Source: Nocardiopsis prasina DSM 43845 | Lineage (GTDB): Bacteria > Actinomycetota > Actinomycetes > Streptosporangiales > Streptosporangiaceae | DNA length: 33,934 nucleotides | Assembly (NCBI RefSeq): GCF_000341265.1 | Contig: NZ_ANAE01000095.1 | Coordinates: forward strand, 23,178 to 57,111 | Direction of reading: 5' to 3' | Shown here: positions 1 through 8,289 of the stretch, piece after piece | Layout of the letters: each line of letters begins with the position of its first letter | Position numbering within the stretch: the first letter of the stretch is position 1 | Translations under genes and position numbers: made by a program | The notes under the pieces: model-generated | What the model was told of the DNA's origin: nothing | Seen by the model: only the letters and a program-made list of their open reading frames with translations | Database searches by the model: none

Positions 1-1392
1 GTGCGCGTTGGCCAGCAGCTCCTGGAACTGCTCGGAGAACCAGTGGCCGGAGACGGGCGCGTCGGGCAGGGCGCCGCTCATGTTGTGGTTGTTGCGGGGG
101 TTCCCCTCATAGGTGGGGTCGCACATCCGGTCGAACCCCTTGCCCTCGTCGTTGGGGATCTCGGTGCTGGAGCCGTCGGACTCACCCGGGGGCTTCATCC
201 ACACGTAGGCGTCGATTCCCGGCTCGGGCGCGGTGGTGGGCCGCTCGCCCAGACCGGCGCCGGCCTGGTTGCACCAGTTCCCGTACTGGATGCGGCGGTC
301 GAAGCGGCCGCCGTCGACGTAGGCGTTCACGTCGGTGGTGGGTCCGGCGCTGGTGGGCCGGTCGGCACCGCCCCAGCCGTTGCGGGAGGTGTCGATGAGC
401 ATCCCGATGCCCGGGTCGAACCCCTGGGAGACCAGCTCGGCACGCAGGGCCTGGGCGAAGGAGAGCTCGTCGACGTAGTTGTTCCAGTCCACCCAGCTGG
501 ACTGGCGCACCGGGGTCCCGTTGATGGTCTCACCGATCGCGAAGTGCTCCTCCTTCAGAGCCGAGTAGTTGGCGGTGTTGGAGATGAAGCCGTGCACGTC
601 GTCGGGGGTGGCCCCGTTGGCGTTGGCGGCCTCGTGGAACAGGGCCGCGGAGGGTGCGAAGTTGTCCTCCCAGCCGATCCAGCCGTGGTGGCCGGCGTCC
701 ACGTAGTTGTAGACGTTCTCGATCGCGCCGAGCTGGGCCAGCGCGTAGCCGACGCCGTTGACGTAGTTGCCGTTGGCCAGCATGACGTCGCACTCGGGGG
801 TGGCGGTGTTGCGGGGGGACACATTGGTAATCAGATTGGGCAGCGAGTCGATCTCGATCGTGGTGACGATCCGCAGGGAGGTGTCCTCGTAGTCGCCCAG
901 GATGTCCGCGATCGGGTCGATGTACTCGGACTCGTAGCGGTCGATCTCGTCGGGCCCGAGCTCGCCGTTGGAGGCCAGGGCCGCGCAGTCGCGTCCCGGC
1001 AGGTTGTAGACGACCAGCTGGAAGACCAGCGGCTCTCCGGCGGCCTGCTCGACGGCCTCGTCGAGGTGGTCGCGCAGGCCCATGTCACCGGTGGTGGGGC
1101 TGTCGTTGCCCTCGATGGCGCTGATCTGGTCCATCCAGACGCCGGTGGGCTCGTCCGCGACGGCCTCGCCGCCGGGCTCAGCGGCGGCGTTGGCGGACCA
1201 GATCGGGTTCACGTAGACGTCGGCGCCCACGTACGGGTTGTCCACCCGTTCGTTGGCGGCGGACGCTCCGTCGGTGGTAGCGGTCGCGGGGGCGGCGGTC
1301 AGCGCGGTGGTCACGCCCAGCAGGAGGGCGGAGGCCGTGGCGAGCGCACGCCGCGACCTGGTCGGGTGTGCGTGGGAAGGGAGTCTGCTCAT
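1..1392 (-). CDS. Secreted GH6 cellobiohydrolase/endoglucanase, partial (3' end beyond window)
   Basis: Family 6 glycoside hydrolases cleave beta-1,4-glucan with inversion; many actinomycete members are exo-acting cellobiohydrolases. The reading frame starts at ATG 1392 behind GAGGAAACGAAG and stays open for 464 codons to the left edge with no stop, so the gene is truncated by the window. Residues 1 to about 38 form a signal peptide (basic start, hydrophobic core, AxA-type site). The GH6 signatures are present: YNLPGRDC (Asp135), IEIDSLPN (Asp182, the expected catalytic acid) and KPPGESDG (Asp406). The catalytic domain begins right after the signal peptide, so any cellulose-binding module must lie C-terminally outside the window. 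A CelR-type operator sits about 190 bp upstream. The family assignment is firm; exo versus endo action is inferred from similarity to exocellulases. Confidence 0.93.
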   Translation of the reverse strand, partial: MSRLPSHAHPTRSRRALATASALLLGVTTALTAAPATATTDGASAANERVDNPYVGADVYVNPIWSANAAAEPGGEAVADEPTGVWMDQISAIEGNDSPTTGDMGLRDHLDEAVEQAAGEPLVFQLVVYNLPGRDCAALASNGELGPDEIDRYESEYIDPIADILGDYEDTSLRIVTTIEIDSLPNLITNVSPRNTATPECDVMLANGNYVNGVGYALAQLGAIENVYNYVDAGHHGWIGWEDNFAPSAALFHEAANANGATPDDVHGFISNTANYSALKEEHFAIGETINGTPVRQSSWVDWNNYVDELSFAQALRAELVSQGFDPGIGMLIDTSRNGWGGADRPTSAGPTTDVNAYVDGGRFDRRIQYGNWCNQAGAGLGERPTTAPEPGIDAYVWMKPPGESDGSSTEIPNDEGKGFDRMCDPTYEGNPRNNHNMSGALPDAPVSGHWFSEQFQELLANAH

Positions 1393-1580
1393 CTTCGTTT
1401 CCTCGCGTAGGGGGGGTGCCAAGGAGAGTGAGCTTGCGAAGGGCGTCGCACGGGGCCCGGAGAGGCCGGGAGGGGCGACGCGGTGCGCGGACTCGGCCGG
1501 GTGGGAACTCCCGCCGCCGGGTCGTGCACCTGTCGGTCGTGGTGCGGTCCGGACTGCGAGCGCGGGCCGCCACCCGGATT

Positions 1581-1594
1581 CGGGAGCGCTCCCA
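1581..1594. promoter_or_regulatory. CelR/CebR-type operator upstream of the GH6 cellulase
   Basis: On the minus strand the site reads TGGGAGCGCTCCCG, matching 13 of 14 positions of the palindrome TGGGAGCGCTCCCA, known as the binding site of the LacI-family cellulase repressor CelR in Thermobifida. It lies just downstream of a plausible promoter and 189 bp before the GH6 start. Neither LacI-family protein in this window resembles CelR closely, so the cognate repressor is presumably encoded elsewhere. Confidence 0.75.
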
Positions 1595-1610
1595 TGCTTC
1601 GCTTTCCGGA

Positions 1611-1639
1611 AAGTTAACACCATTGAAAACTCGCTGCAA
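1611..1639 (-). promoter_or_regulatory. Candidate promoter of the GH6 gene
   Basis: On the minus strand TTGCAG (1639-1634) and TAACTT (1616-1611) are separated by 17 nt. The predicted start point would fall near 1604, ten bases before the CelR-like operator, which suits repression by road-block. A perfect 12-bp palindrome, CTTTCCGGAAAG (1602-1613), overlaps the -10 box and could be a second regulator site. The rest of 1393-1734 shows no gene. Confidence 0.45.
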
Positions 1640-1705
1640 TGGGTGACGGACAGAAAACTCTGCGGAGCTTTGGCCCGATCGCGGAAGCCGCTGGTCTACC
1701 CGATC

Positions 1706-1724
1706 ACCCGGGAATGGTCCGGGT
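1706..1724 (-). terminator. Weak hairpin after the IclR gene
   Basis: A 6-bp stem (ACCCGG/CCGGGT, 7-nt loop) lies 11 bases beyond the stop codon of the IclR gene. There is no T-tract, so the terminator call is tentative. Confidence 0.3.
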
Positions 1725-1734
1725 CCCTGTCGGC

Positions 1735-2556
1735 CTACGACGCCCCGTGGCCTGCGCCCGGGGCGTCCGCGGGACGCCCGCCCAGCTGCGCGGACACCCG
1801 TGCCGCCACGGCGGCGACCTCCGGGCCGAGCCTGCGCACCCGCGCCACGGGCAACTGGCTGACCAGCGAGGACACACTGATCGCCGCCACGGGGTCGCGG
1901 TTGTGGTCGAAGACCGGAGCGGCCACGCACCGCACCTCGGGTTCGTTCTCGCGGTCGTCGATCGCGTACCCCCGCTCCCGCACCCTCCGCAGCTCCTCGG
2001 CCAGGACCCGGGGGTCGGTGACCGTTCGCGTGGTGACGGCGGGCAGACCCCGCGCCACCACGTCGGCCACCAGGTCGTCCGGGCTGAACGCCAGGATCGC
2101 CCGCCCCACCGCCGTGCGGTAGGCGGGCATCCGGGCGCCGATCCGCGAGGCCATCCGCACCGTCGAGGCGTTCTCGACCTTGTCCACGTAGACGACGTCG
2201 TGCCCGTCAAGCAAGACCAGGTGACAGGTGTGGCCGGTGTGGCGCATCAGGCCGCGCAGGTGCTCCGACGCGACCGAGCGCAGATCCATGTGGTCCAGAT
2301 AGGACTGCCACAGCAGCAGCGCGGCCGTGCCCACGCGGAACCGACCCGTGCGCGCGTCCCGGGTGAGCAGGCCGTACTCCACCAGCGGGACGGACAACCG
2401 CAGCACGGTGCTCTTGTTCACGCCCAGACCCTCGGCGAGCTCGGTCAGGGTGGTGCCGCCGCGCTCGGGCGGGGTGGAGCGGACCTGCTCCACCACCGCC
2501 AGAGCGCGGCGCAGCGACGCCGAGGCGTTGCGGCGGGGTTCGGACTCCGGACTCAC
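1735..2556 (-). CDS. IclR-family transcriptional regulator
   Basis: The predicted protein has 273 aa, a normal IclR length. An N-terminal winged helix-turn-helix is visible at about residues 10-70 (TLTELAEGLGVNKSTVLRLS, then a DARTGRFRVG wing). The effector-binding IclR domain follows (SEHLRGLMRHTGHTCHLVLL, then YRTAVGRAILAF, ending near VSSLVSQLP). The GTG start at 2556 overlaps the TGA of the upstream permease (GTGA), so the regulator is the last gene of the transporter operon and probably controls it. A candidate operator is the GTTGTGC/GCACAAC palindrome upstream of the binding-protein gene. The effector is unknown; a sugar or sugar derivative taken up by the adjacent importer is the simplest inference. 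Confidence 0.9.
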   Translation of the reverse strand: MSPESEPRRNASASLRRALAVVEQVRSTPPERGGTTLTELAEGLGVNKSTVLRLSVPLVEYGLLTRDARTGRFRVGTAALLLWQSYLDHMDLRSVASEHLRGLMRHTGHTCHLVLLDGHDVVYVDKVENASTVRMASRIGARMPAYRTAVGRAILAFSPDDLVADVVARGLPAVTTRTVTDPRVLAEELRRVRERGYAIDDRENEPEVRCVAAPVFDHNRDPVAAISVSSLVSQLPVARVRRLGPEVAAVAARVSAQLGGRPADAPGAGHGAS

Positions 2557-3392
2557 CCCTTGACCGCCCCGCCCAGTCCGTTGGCCAGCCGGTGCTGCAC
2601 GAACAGGAAGAACACCAGGACGGGGAGGGTCATCAGGACCGAGCCCGCCATGATCCCGCCCCAGTCGTTCTCGTCCGGCTTGAACAGGGACAGCAGGGCG
2701 ATGGGCAGGGTCTGGTTCTCCTGGGCGGAGATGATGAAGGTGCGGGCGAACAGGAAGTCGTTCCAGGTCATGATGAACGAGAAGATACTGCACGCCACCA
2801 CGCCGGGGGCGACCAGGGGGAACAGCACCCGGGTGACGAAGGTCAGGCTGCCCGCGCCGTCCAGCCAGGCCGCCTCCTCCAGCTCCTTCGGCACCGCCGC
2901 CACGAAGCTGCGCAGCATCCACACGGCCAGCGGGATGGCGAACGCCGTGTGCACGAGCATGAGCGAACCCAGCTGGTTCAGCCCGATCCCGGGAATGCTG
3001 TACCCCAGGGTGCGCATGAGGAAGAACAGCGGGATGGTCAGCGCCTCCACCGGCACCATCTGCGCGGTCAGCACCATGATGAGCAGGGTGGTGCGCAGCC
3101 GGAAGCGGTAACGGGTGAGTGCCACCGCCGCCAGGAAGGCGCACAGGGTGGAGACGGTCACGACCACGACCGCCACCAGCACGCTGTTCAGCAGGTACTG
3201 ACCGAACCCGTCGATCAGCAGGACCCTGCGGAACGACTCCAGGGTGGGTTCGAGCGTGTAGGGGGCGGGGTCCCCGGCCTCCAGGGCCGCCCGGGGCTTG
3301 AGCGCCGAGAGCAGCATCCAGTACAGCGGCAGGGCGACGACCAGCGCCACCAGCAGCCCGGCGACGTCGTTCCTGAGTCTGCGGAGCGTCAC
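2553..3392 (-). CDS. Carbohydrate ABC transporter permease, MalG-type (CUT1)
   Basis: The predicted protein has 279 aa with six hydrophobic segments. The first is at about residues 12-30 and the last (VLMTLPVLVFFLFVQHRL) is near the C terminus. The EAA loop that contacts the ATPase reads ELEEAAWLDGAGSL. The DENDWGGIMAGS region and the C-terminal LANGLGGAVKG are typical of MalG-like inner-membrane subunits. The GTG start at 3392 overlaps the stop of the preceding permease by 4 nt, and its own TGA overlaps the IclR start. It forms the import channel with the MalF-type partner. No ATPase gene is present here; a shared MsiK-like ATPase encoded elsewhere is expected for this class in actinomycetes. 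Confidence 0.92.
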   Translation of the reverse strand: MTLRRLRNDVAGLLVALVVALPLYWMLLSALKPRAALEAGDPAPYTLEPTLESFRRVLLIDGFGQYLLNSVLVAVVVVTVSTLCAFLAAVALTRYRFRLRTTLLIMVLTAQMVPVEALTIPLFFLMRTLGYSIPGIGLNQLGSLMLVHTAFAIPLAVWMLRSFVAAVPKELEEAAWLDGAGSLTFVTRVLFPLVAPGVVACSIFSFIMTWNDFLFARTFIISAQENQTLPIALLSLFKPDENDWGGIMAGSVLMTLPVLVFFLFVQHRLANGLGGAVKG

Positions 3393-4381
3393 AGTACCTC
3401 CCCTTGGCGGCGCAGGGCGCGCAGGTACACGAGGGTGATCAGCAGCAGGAGCAGGGTGGTGATCACGCCGATCGCCGATCCCAGGCCGTACTGCCCGGAG
3501 GCGAACGCCTTCTGGTACGCGTACACGTTGAGGACCAGGTTCTGCCCGGCGATCCCGCCGCCACCGGTCATGATGTAGATCTGCGTGAAGATCTTGAAGT
3601 CCCAGATGATGGACTGGATGGTGACGATGGTGACGGCCGGGCGCAGCATCGGCAGCATCACCGACCACGCGATCCGGGACGTGGAGGCGCCGTCCAGCCG
3701 GGCGGCCTCCACCACCTCCTCGGGGATGGCCCTGATCCCGGCGTAGAGCGTGACCATGACGAACGGGAACGAGCACCAGACCACCTGGGCGCCGACCAGC
3801 GCGAAGGCGGACCACTTGTCGTAGGTCCAGGAGTGCCCGGAGAAGTCACCGAACCCCAGCCAGGTCAGCGCCTGGTTCACCGGACCCAGGGTGGGGTCGA
3901 ACAGGTGCAGCCACACGGCGCTGCCGGTGACGGCGGGGGTGGCCCAGGCGCCCAGCGCGGCGAGGAAGAGCACGGTGCGCACCCAGGGGGTCAGGCGGGT
4001 GGCCAGCACGGCGAGGGAACCGCCCACGGCGAGGGTGCCGAGCACACAGGCAGCGGCGAAACCGACCGTGTTGAGCAGGACCTCCCAGAACTGGGGGTCC
4101 GAGAGCAGCGTCCGGTAGTTGGCCCAGCCGACGAACTCCAGGGGTTCGGCGCCGGTGACCTGGGGCTGGCGGTAGTCGAAGAACGACACCAGGACCAGCT
4201 GGTAGAGCGGGTAGACCAGCATGACGCCCAGTACCAGCGCGGCCGGTACCAGGTACATCCAGGGTTCGATCCGGCGGCTCCGGGAGCCCGGGGGTCGACC
4301 GGTGGGGCGCCGTGGCGGGGAGGTCGTGGGGGCGGGGGTCGGGGGGGCGGGGGTCGGGGGTCGGGCGTCCACGGGCGTCAC
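3389..4381 (-). CDS. Carbohydrate ABC transporter permease, MalF-type (CUT1)
   Basis: The predicted protein has 330 aa. A proline/arginine-rich cytoplasmic N terminus (about residues 1-38) is followed by a first membrane helix (MYLVPAALVLGVMLVYPLY) and five more. The EAA motif reads EVVEAARLDGASTSRI. The sequence TGGGGIAGQNLVLNVYAYQKAF is characteristic of MalF/UgpA-like subunits. The GTG start at 4381 overlaps the stop of the solute-binding protein gene by 4 nt, so translation of the operon is coupled. Together with the MalG-type subunit it imports an unidentified sugar. Family certainty is high; the substrate is unknown. Confidence 0.92.
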   Translation of the reverse strand: MTPVDARPPTPAPPTPAPTTSPPRRPTGRPPGSRSRRIEPWMYLVPAALVLGVMLVYPLYQLVLVSFFDYRQPQVTGAEPLEFVGWANYRTLLSDPQFWEVLLNTVGFAAACVLGTLAVGGSLAVLATRLTPWVRTVLFLAALGAWATPAVTGSAVWLHLFDPTLGPVNQALTWLGFGDFSGHSWTYDKWSAFALVGAQVVWCSFPFVMVTLYAGIRAIPEEVVEAARLDGASTSRIAWSVMLPMLRPAVTIVTIQSIIWDFKIFTQIYIMTGGGGIAGQNLVLNVYAYQKAFASGQYGLGSAIGVITTLLLLLITLVYLRALRRQGEVL

Positions 4382-5676
4382 TCTCCCCCGAAGGCGTCAT
4401 CGAGGGCGCGGGCGGCCTCGTCGGCGGCCTGGTCCACGGTGGTGTTCCCGGCGGCGACCCGCTGCACCATGGCGGGCAGGATGCCCTCGGCGTCCACCGT
4501 CGCCCAGGCTCCGGTGACCGGAACGAACCGGGTCCCGGCGTCGATGGTTTCGACGAACGGGGTGATCTCCTCGTCGGAGGCGGCCAGTTCCTCGCGCACG
4601 TCGGTGTAGGCGGGCAGGTTGCCCATGGCCTCGTACATCTTCAGCTGGTACTCCTTGCCCGCCAGGAGTTTGACGAACTCCACGGCGAGGGTGCGGCGCT
4701 CGGTCCCGGCCAGGACACCGAGGTTGTTGCCCCCGGCGAAGGCGGGCGCGACGGTGCCGGGTTCGGTTCCGGGCAGGGGGATGACGGCGGCGTCCTCGGC
4801 GACCTCGCTGTCGCGCAGAGCGTTGAGGTTGAAGTTGCCGCCGATGGTCATGGCCGCGTTCCCCGCGAGGAAGTTCTGCACGGAGGCGTCACCGGTCATC
4901 TGTGAGCAGGTCTGGGGCGGGCAGACGTCCTCGGAGAGGATCCGCCCGTACAGCTCCAGTCCCCGCCGGGACTCGGCGGAGTCGATGGTGGCGGAGTAGC
5001 TGTCACCCCGGGGTTCGGCGATGTCGCCGCCGTGCGCCCAGACGAACGGCATCATGGCGTAGGTGTAGGCGCCGCCCGCGGAGACCCCGAGCATGCCGGG
5101 GTGGTGTTCACGCGCGGCGCGGCCGGTCTCCACGACCTCCTCCAGGGTCTGCGGCACCTCCAGGTCCAGCTCCTCCAGCACGTCGGTGCGGTAGAAGAGG
5201 GCGCGGGCCCCGAGGAACCAGGGAACGCCGTAGGAGGAGCCGTCCACCCGCGCGGTGGCCGCGACGTCGTCGGCGATGTCCTCGTGCGGCGCCCAGTCGG
5301 CGAGGTCCTCGGTGAGGTCCACGAACCCGGCCGACTCCACGTACCCGGCCAGGTCCGTGTTGCCGTACTCGGCGACGTCGGGGGCGGAGGCGGGGTCGAG
5401 GAAGGCGCCCTGGAAGCGCTCGGCCCGGGTCTCCACGGGGATGTACTGGACCTGGACGTCGACTCCGTCGTGCGCGGCCTCGAACTCCGCGACGGCCGCG
5501 TCGACGACCCGTTCCTTGGGGGCCTGGTCGACCTCGGAGAACAGCCAGACGCGCAGGGTGCCGTCCGGCTCGTCCACGCCGGAGGCGGCCCCGGTGGTCT
5601 GCAAGGGAGCGCAGGCGGTGGTCAGGGCCGCGAGTCCGAGGAGCGCGCACAGGCGCGCGGGGGTAGTGAGTCGCAT
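4378..5676 (-). CDS. Sugar-binding lipoprotein of ABC transporter (SBP family 1)
   Basis: The predicted protein has 432 aa, first gene of the importer operon. The signal peptide ends in a lipobox-like LTTAC with Cys22 as the lipidation site, so the protein should be anchored outside the membrane. The body has the type 1 solute-binding fold: DGTLRVWLFSE start, APDVAEYGNTDLAGYVESAGF, then YGVPWFLGARALFYRTDVL, and FLAGNAAMTIGGNFNL, all typical of oligosaccharide binders. The next permease follows with a GTGA overlap. The gene near this operon is a cellulase, but the regulator is IclR, not the CebR type usual for cellobiose importers, so cellobiose is only one possible ligand. Confidence 0.92.
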   Translation of the reverse strand: MRLTTPARLCALLGLAALTTACAPLQTTGAASGVDEPDGTLRVWLFSEVDQAPKERVVDAAVAEFEAAHDGVDVQVQYIPVETRAERFQGAFLDPASAPDVAEYGNTDLAGYVESAGFVDLTEDLADWAPHEDIADDVAATARVDGSSYGVPWFLGARALFYRTDVLEELDLEVPQTLEEVVETGRAAREHHPGMLGVSAGGAYTYAMMPFVWAHGGDIAEPRGDSYSATIDSAESRRGLELYGRILSEDVCPPQTCSQMTGDASVQNFLAGNAAMTIGGNFNLNALRDSEVAEDAAVIPLPGTEPGTVAPAFAGGNNLGVLAGTERRTLAVEFVKLLAGKEYQLKMYEAMGNLPAYTDVREELAASDEEITPFVETIDAGTRFVPVTGAWATVDAEGILPAMVQRVAAGNTTVDQAADEAARALDDAFGGE

Positions 5677-5775
5677 CGAAACTCCCCAGGTCGGAGGTAG
5701 GGAAAGCGGTAGCCGACCATTGGTGGGATGACTCTAGGGACGCCCTCGGACCAGGCAGAAGGGCACGGGGACAAA

Positions 5776-5815
5776 GTTGTGCCCTGCACAACGCGGGGTG
5801 CGCAGTGCAGGGCAC
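5776..5815. promoter_or_regulatory. Palindrome/hairpin between FMN reductase and importer operon
   Basis: Two inverted repeats are nested here. GTTGTGC-CCT-GCACAAC (5776-5792) is a perfect 7+3+7 palindrome of operator size. GTGCCCTGCAC (5779-5789) and GTGCAGGGCAC (5805-5815) form a perfect 11-bp stem with a 15-nt loop. The site is about 100 bp upstream of the binding-protein start and 32 bp after the FMN reductase stop. It could be the IclR operator, the terminator of the flavin gene pair, or both. There is no clear T-tract. Confidence 0.5.
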
Positions 5816-5846
5816 GGGGCCCGGAGGCCACGGTGTGGGGCCGCCT

Positions 5847-6464
5847 TCAGCGCCCCAGCCCGGACATCAGGTCAGCGAAGGGCGTGGGCTCCTCGTAGGG
5901 GTCGGTCGCCGTGGGCGCGGCGTCGGTGACGAGCAGGGCCAGCTGCCGGGCCGCCCTCGCGATGCGCTCGGACAGTTCCCGACCGCCGCTCTCACCCGCG
6001 CCCCAGTCCTCGGATGCGGCGTAGACGCCCGTGGGCACCACCACCGAACGGGTGTAGGTGAACATCGGGCGCAGGGCGTGCTCCAACACCAACGAGTGGC
6101 GCGGGCTGCCCCCGGTAGCGGCCACCACGACCGGCTTGCCGTCCAACGCCTCGGTGTCGACGACGTCGAAGAAGGACTTGAACAGGCCGCTGTAGGAGGC
6201 GTTGAACACCGGGGTCACCGCGATGATCCCGTCGGCCTCGGCCACGTCCGCCAGCACCCCGGGCAGGTCGCCCGTGGGGACGCGCGTGGTCATGGCGTTC
6301 ATGATGTCGTGGGCCAGGTCGCGGAGTTCGACCACCCGGACCTCGACCTTCTCGTCGCGTTCGGTGAGGGCCTCCTCGGCGGCGGCGGTCAGCCGGTCGG
6401 CGAGCAGACGGGTCGAGGAGGGGTTGCTGAGCCCGGCCGTGACGGTGACGAGCTTGCGGGTCAT
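5847..6464 (-). CDS. NADPH-dependent FMN reductase, CE1759-like partner of a luciferase-like monooxygenase
   Basis: The predicted protein is a 205-aa flavodoxin-like protein. The start MTRKLVTVTAGLSNPSSTR carries the phosphate-binding loop for FMN. Further along are TPVFNASYSGLFKSFFD and VAATGGSPRHSL, the conserved flavin-contact and dimer segments of the NADPH-dependent FMN reductase family. Its ATG (6464) overlaps the stop of the monooxygenase gene in an ATGA, so the two are coupled. The pair resembles the LLM-partnered FMN reductases (CE1759 family), which would supply reduced FMN to the neighbouring enzyme. The role is inferred from family and pairing; the electron donor has not been shown. 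Confidence 0.88.
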   Translation of the reverse strand: MTRKLVTVTAGLSNPSSTRLLADRLTAAAEEALTERDEKVEVRVVELRDLAHDIMNAMTTRVPTGDLPGVLADVAEADGIIAVTPVFNASYSGLFKSFFDVVDTEALDGKPVVVAATGGSPRHSLVLEHALRPMFTYTRSVVVPTGVYAASEDWGAGESGGRELSERIARAARQLALLVTDAAPTATDPYEEPTPFADLMSGLGR

Positions 6465-7564
6465 TCCTGGACCTCCGTGTTCGTGGTGGCGCGCTCCTTC
6501 GCGGCCAGGAGCGAGGCGTGGTTCGGGGCGTCGGGCACGTGGGCGGGCTTCTTGGCGGCGAACTCCCTGCGCAGCACCGGCACGACCTCCTCGCCGAGGA
6601 GGTCCAACTGCTCCAGGACGGTCTTGAGCGGCAGTCCCGCGTGGTCCATCAGGAAGAGCTGGCGCTGGTAGTCACCGAACGACTCCCTGAATCCCAGGGT
6701 ACGGTCGATGACCTCCTGCGGGCTGCCGACGGTGAGCGGCGTCTCGCGGGTGAACTCCTCTAGGGAGGGGCCGCCGCCGTAGACCGGCGCGTTGTCGAAG
6801 TAGGGGCGGAACTCCTTCACCGCGTCCTGGGAGTTCTTGCGCATGAACACCTGGCCGCCGAGCCCGACGATGGCCTGCTCGGCCCTGCCGTGGCCGTAGT
6901 GCTCGAAGCGGCGGCGGTACAGCGAGATGAGCTTCTTGGTGTGGGTGGCGGGCCAGAAGATGTTGTTGTGGAAGAAGCCGTCACCGTAGTAGGCGGCCTG
7001 TTCCGCGATCTCCGGGCTGCGGATGGAGCCGTGCCAGACGAACGGCGGCACGTCGTCCAGCGGGCGCGGCGTGGAGGTGAAGCCCTGGAGCGGCGTGCGG
7101 AACTTGCCCTCCCAGTTGACGACGTCCTCGCGCCAGAGGCGGTGCAGGAGGTTGTAGTTCTCCAGCGCCAGCGGGATGCCCTGGCGGATGTCCTGTCCGA
7201 ACCAGGGGTAGACCGGTCCGGTGTTGCCCCGGCCCATCATCAGGTCCACACGGCCCTCGGCCAGGTGCTGGAGCATCGCGAAGTCCTCCGCGATCTTGAC
7301 CGGGTCGTTGGTGGTGATGAGGGTGGTGGAGGTGGACAGGATGATCTTCTCGGTCTTCGCCGCGACGTAGCCGAGCATGGTCGTGGGCGAGGAGGCCACG
7401 AACGGCGGGTTGTGGTGCTCACCGGTGGCGAAGACGTCCAGGCCCACCTCCTCGGCCTTCAGGGCGATCCGCACCATCGCGTTGATCCGCTCGCCCTCGG
7501 TCGGCGTACGCCCCGTGGTGGGGTCGGTCGTCACGTCGCTGACCGAGAAGATTCCGAACTGCAT
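6461..7564 (-). CDS. Luciferase-like flavin-dependent monooxygenase, CE1758-like
   Basis: The predicted protein has 367 aa. It starts at ATG 7564 (MQFGIFSVSDV), the natural beginning of the bacterial luciferase TIM barrel. Typical segments are FATGEHHNPPFVASSP, ILSTSTTLITTNDPVKIAEDFAMLQHLAEGRVDLMMGRGN, and a late GSPQEVIDRTL. These match the FMN/F420 luciferase superfamily, and the partnering gene suggests FMNH2 as cofactor. It oxidises an unknown organic substrate with O2. It is first in a two-gene operon, overlapping the reductase by 4 nt. The upstream 7588-7613 stretch has short palindromes (TTCCTAGGAA and TTTC-GAT-GAAA) that may be regulator sites. The substrate is not predictable from sequence alone. 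Confidence 0.9.
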   Translation of the reverse strand: MQFGIFSVSDVTTDPTTGRTPTEGERINAMVRIALKAEEVGLDVFATGEHHNPPFVASSPTTMLGYVAAKTEKIILSTSTTLITTNDPVKIAEDFAMLQHLAEGRVDLMMGRGNTGPVYPWFGQDIRQGIPLALENYNLLHRLWREDVVNWEGKFRTPLQGFTSTPRPLDDVPPFVWHGSIRSPEIAEQAAYYGDGFFHNNIFWPATHTKKLISLYRRRFEHYGHGRAEQAIVGLGGQVFMRKNSQDAVKEFRPYFDNAPVYGGGPSLEEFTRETPLTVGSPQEVIDRTLGFRESFGDYQRQLFLMDHAGLPLKTVLEQLDLLGEEVVPVLRREFAAKKPAHVPDAPNHASLLAAKERATTNTEVQE

Positions 7565-8256
7565 GGCCGTTCCCCGATCCGAATAGCTTCCTAGGAAAAT
7601 GCTTTCGATGAAACTATCATGCGGAACCCCACCCGGAAGCCAGGTATTCCCGCCCGCACACCGCGCGCACGCACGGCCCGCGTCACCAGGAACGCCTACC
7701 GAGGAGCCACTATGCCCCGAAGTGCACCGGATCGGGGGAAACCAACACTGGTGGGAGCACGAAAGGCCGGGGTCGCGACGCCCGCCCTCCTCACTGGCCC
7801 CACCCCGCATGCAGGAAGGACCGCACCCACCCGATCCCGCCGACGATGTGCCCGTTCAACTCGGCCCGCACCTCGACTGACCCCACAGCTCCAGGACCGC
7901 CTCGCCTCCCACCTGCCGAACGCCGGTAGCGTGAGGCGAACACGGCTTCCACACGGAAACGGGTGACGTGTCCCTCACTATCGCGTGGCGGGTTCCACTC
8001 CGAGGCGCTCCGTGTCGCGCGGTCCTCGCTCAGGACCGGGGGGGGCGAAGACGGGCTGCCCGAGCAGGCGCGGCGGCCACTCCCGTCAGCCGGGATCCCC
8101 GTCCAGGGCGAGTTCCCCGGGCCGGCGGGGCACCACAGGGTCGTCGTCCCGGACCTGGTCGCCTCCTCACGGACCCGGTTCGGCGGGCGCTTAGGACTCC
8201 CGTGCCCGAGTCCGCACACGCTTTTTACCGGGCCGAACGAAAATCGGAGCACTCAC
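7565..8256. other. Gene-free stretch upstream of the monooxygenase operon
   Basis: I see no convincing gene in these about 690 bases. Several frames are open on both strands, but their translations are Pro/Arg/Ser-rich low-complexity sequence without a family pattern. Short palindromes near 7588-7613 lie in the presumed promoter of the monooxygenase operon. A 7-bp hairpin (CGGTCCT/AGGACCG) lies near 8019-8038. The segment could be decayed sequence or contain uncharacterised regulatory RNA. Confidence 0.5.
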
Positions 8257-8257
8257 C

Positions 8258-8284
8258 GGGAACACCTATCCTCAGAGAAGCGTT
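8258..8284 (+). promoter_or_regulatory. Candidate ECF-sigma promoter of the structured RNA
   Basis: GGGAAC (8258-8263) and CGTT (8281-8284) are separated by 17 nt, matching the GGAAC/CGTT architecture of extracytoplasmic-function sigma promoters in actinomycetes. A start near 8290 would produce a transcript of about 260 nt ending at the terminator at 8519-8551. Confidence 0.45.
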
Positions 8285-8289
8285 CTCAC

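Noticed and set aside
7791..8252. Minus-strand open frame ending in a plausible-looking hydrophobic stretch (GHIVGGIGWVRSF)
   Set aside because: The rest of the frame has no recognisable family pattern, no ribosome site, and poor codon bias; too weak to call a gene or a pseudogene.
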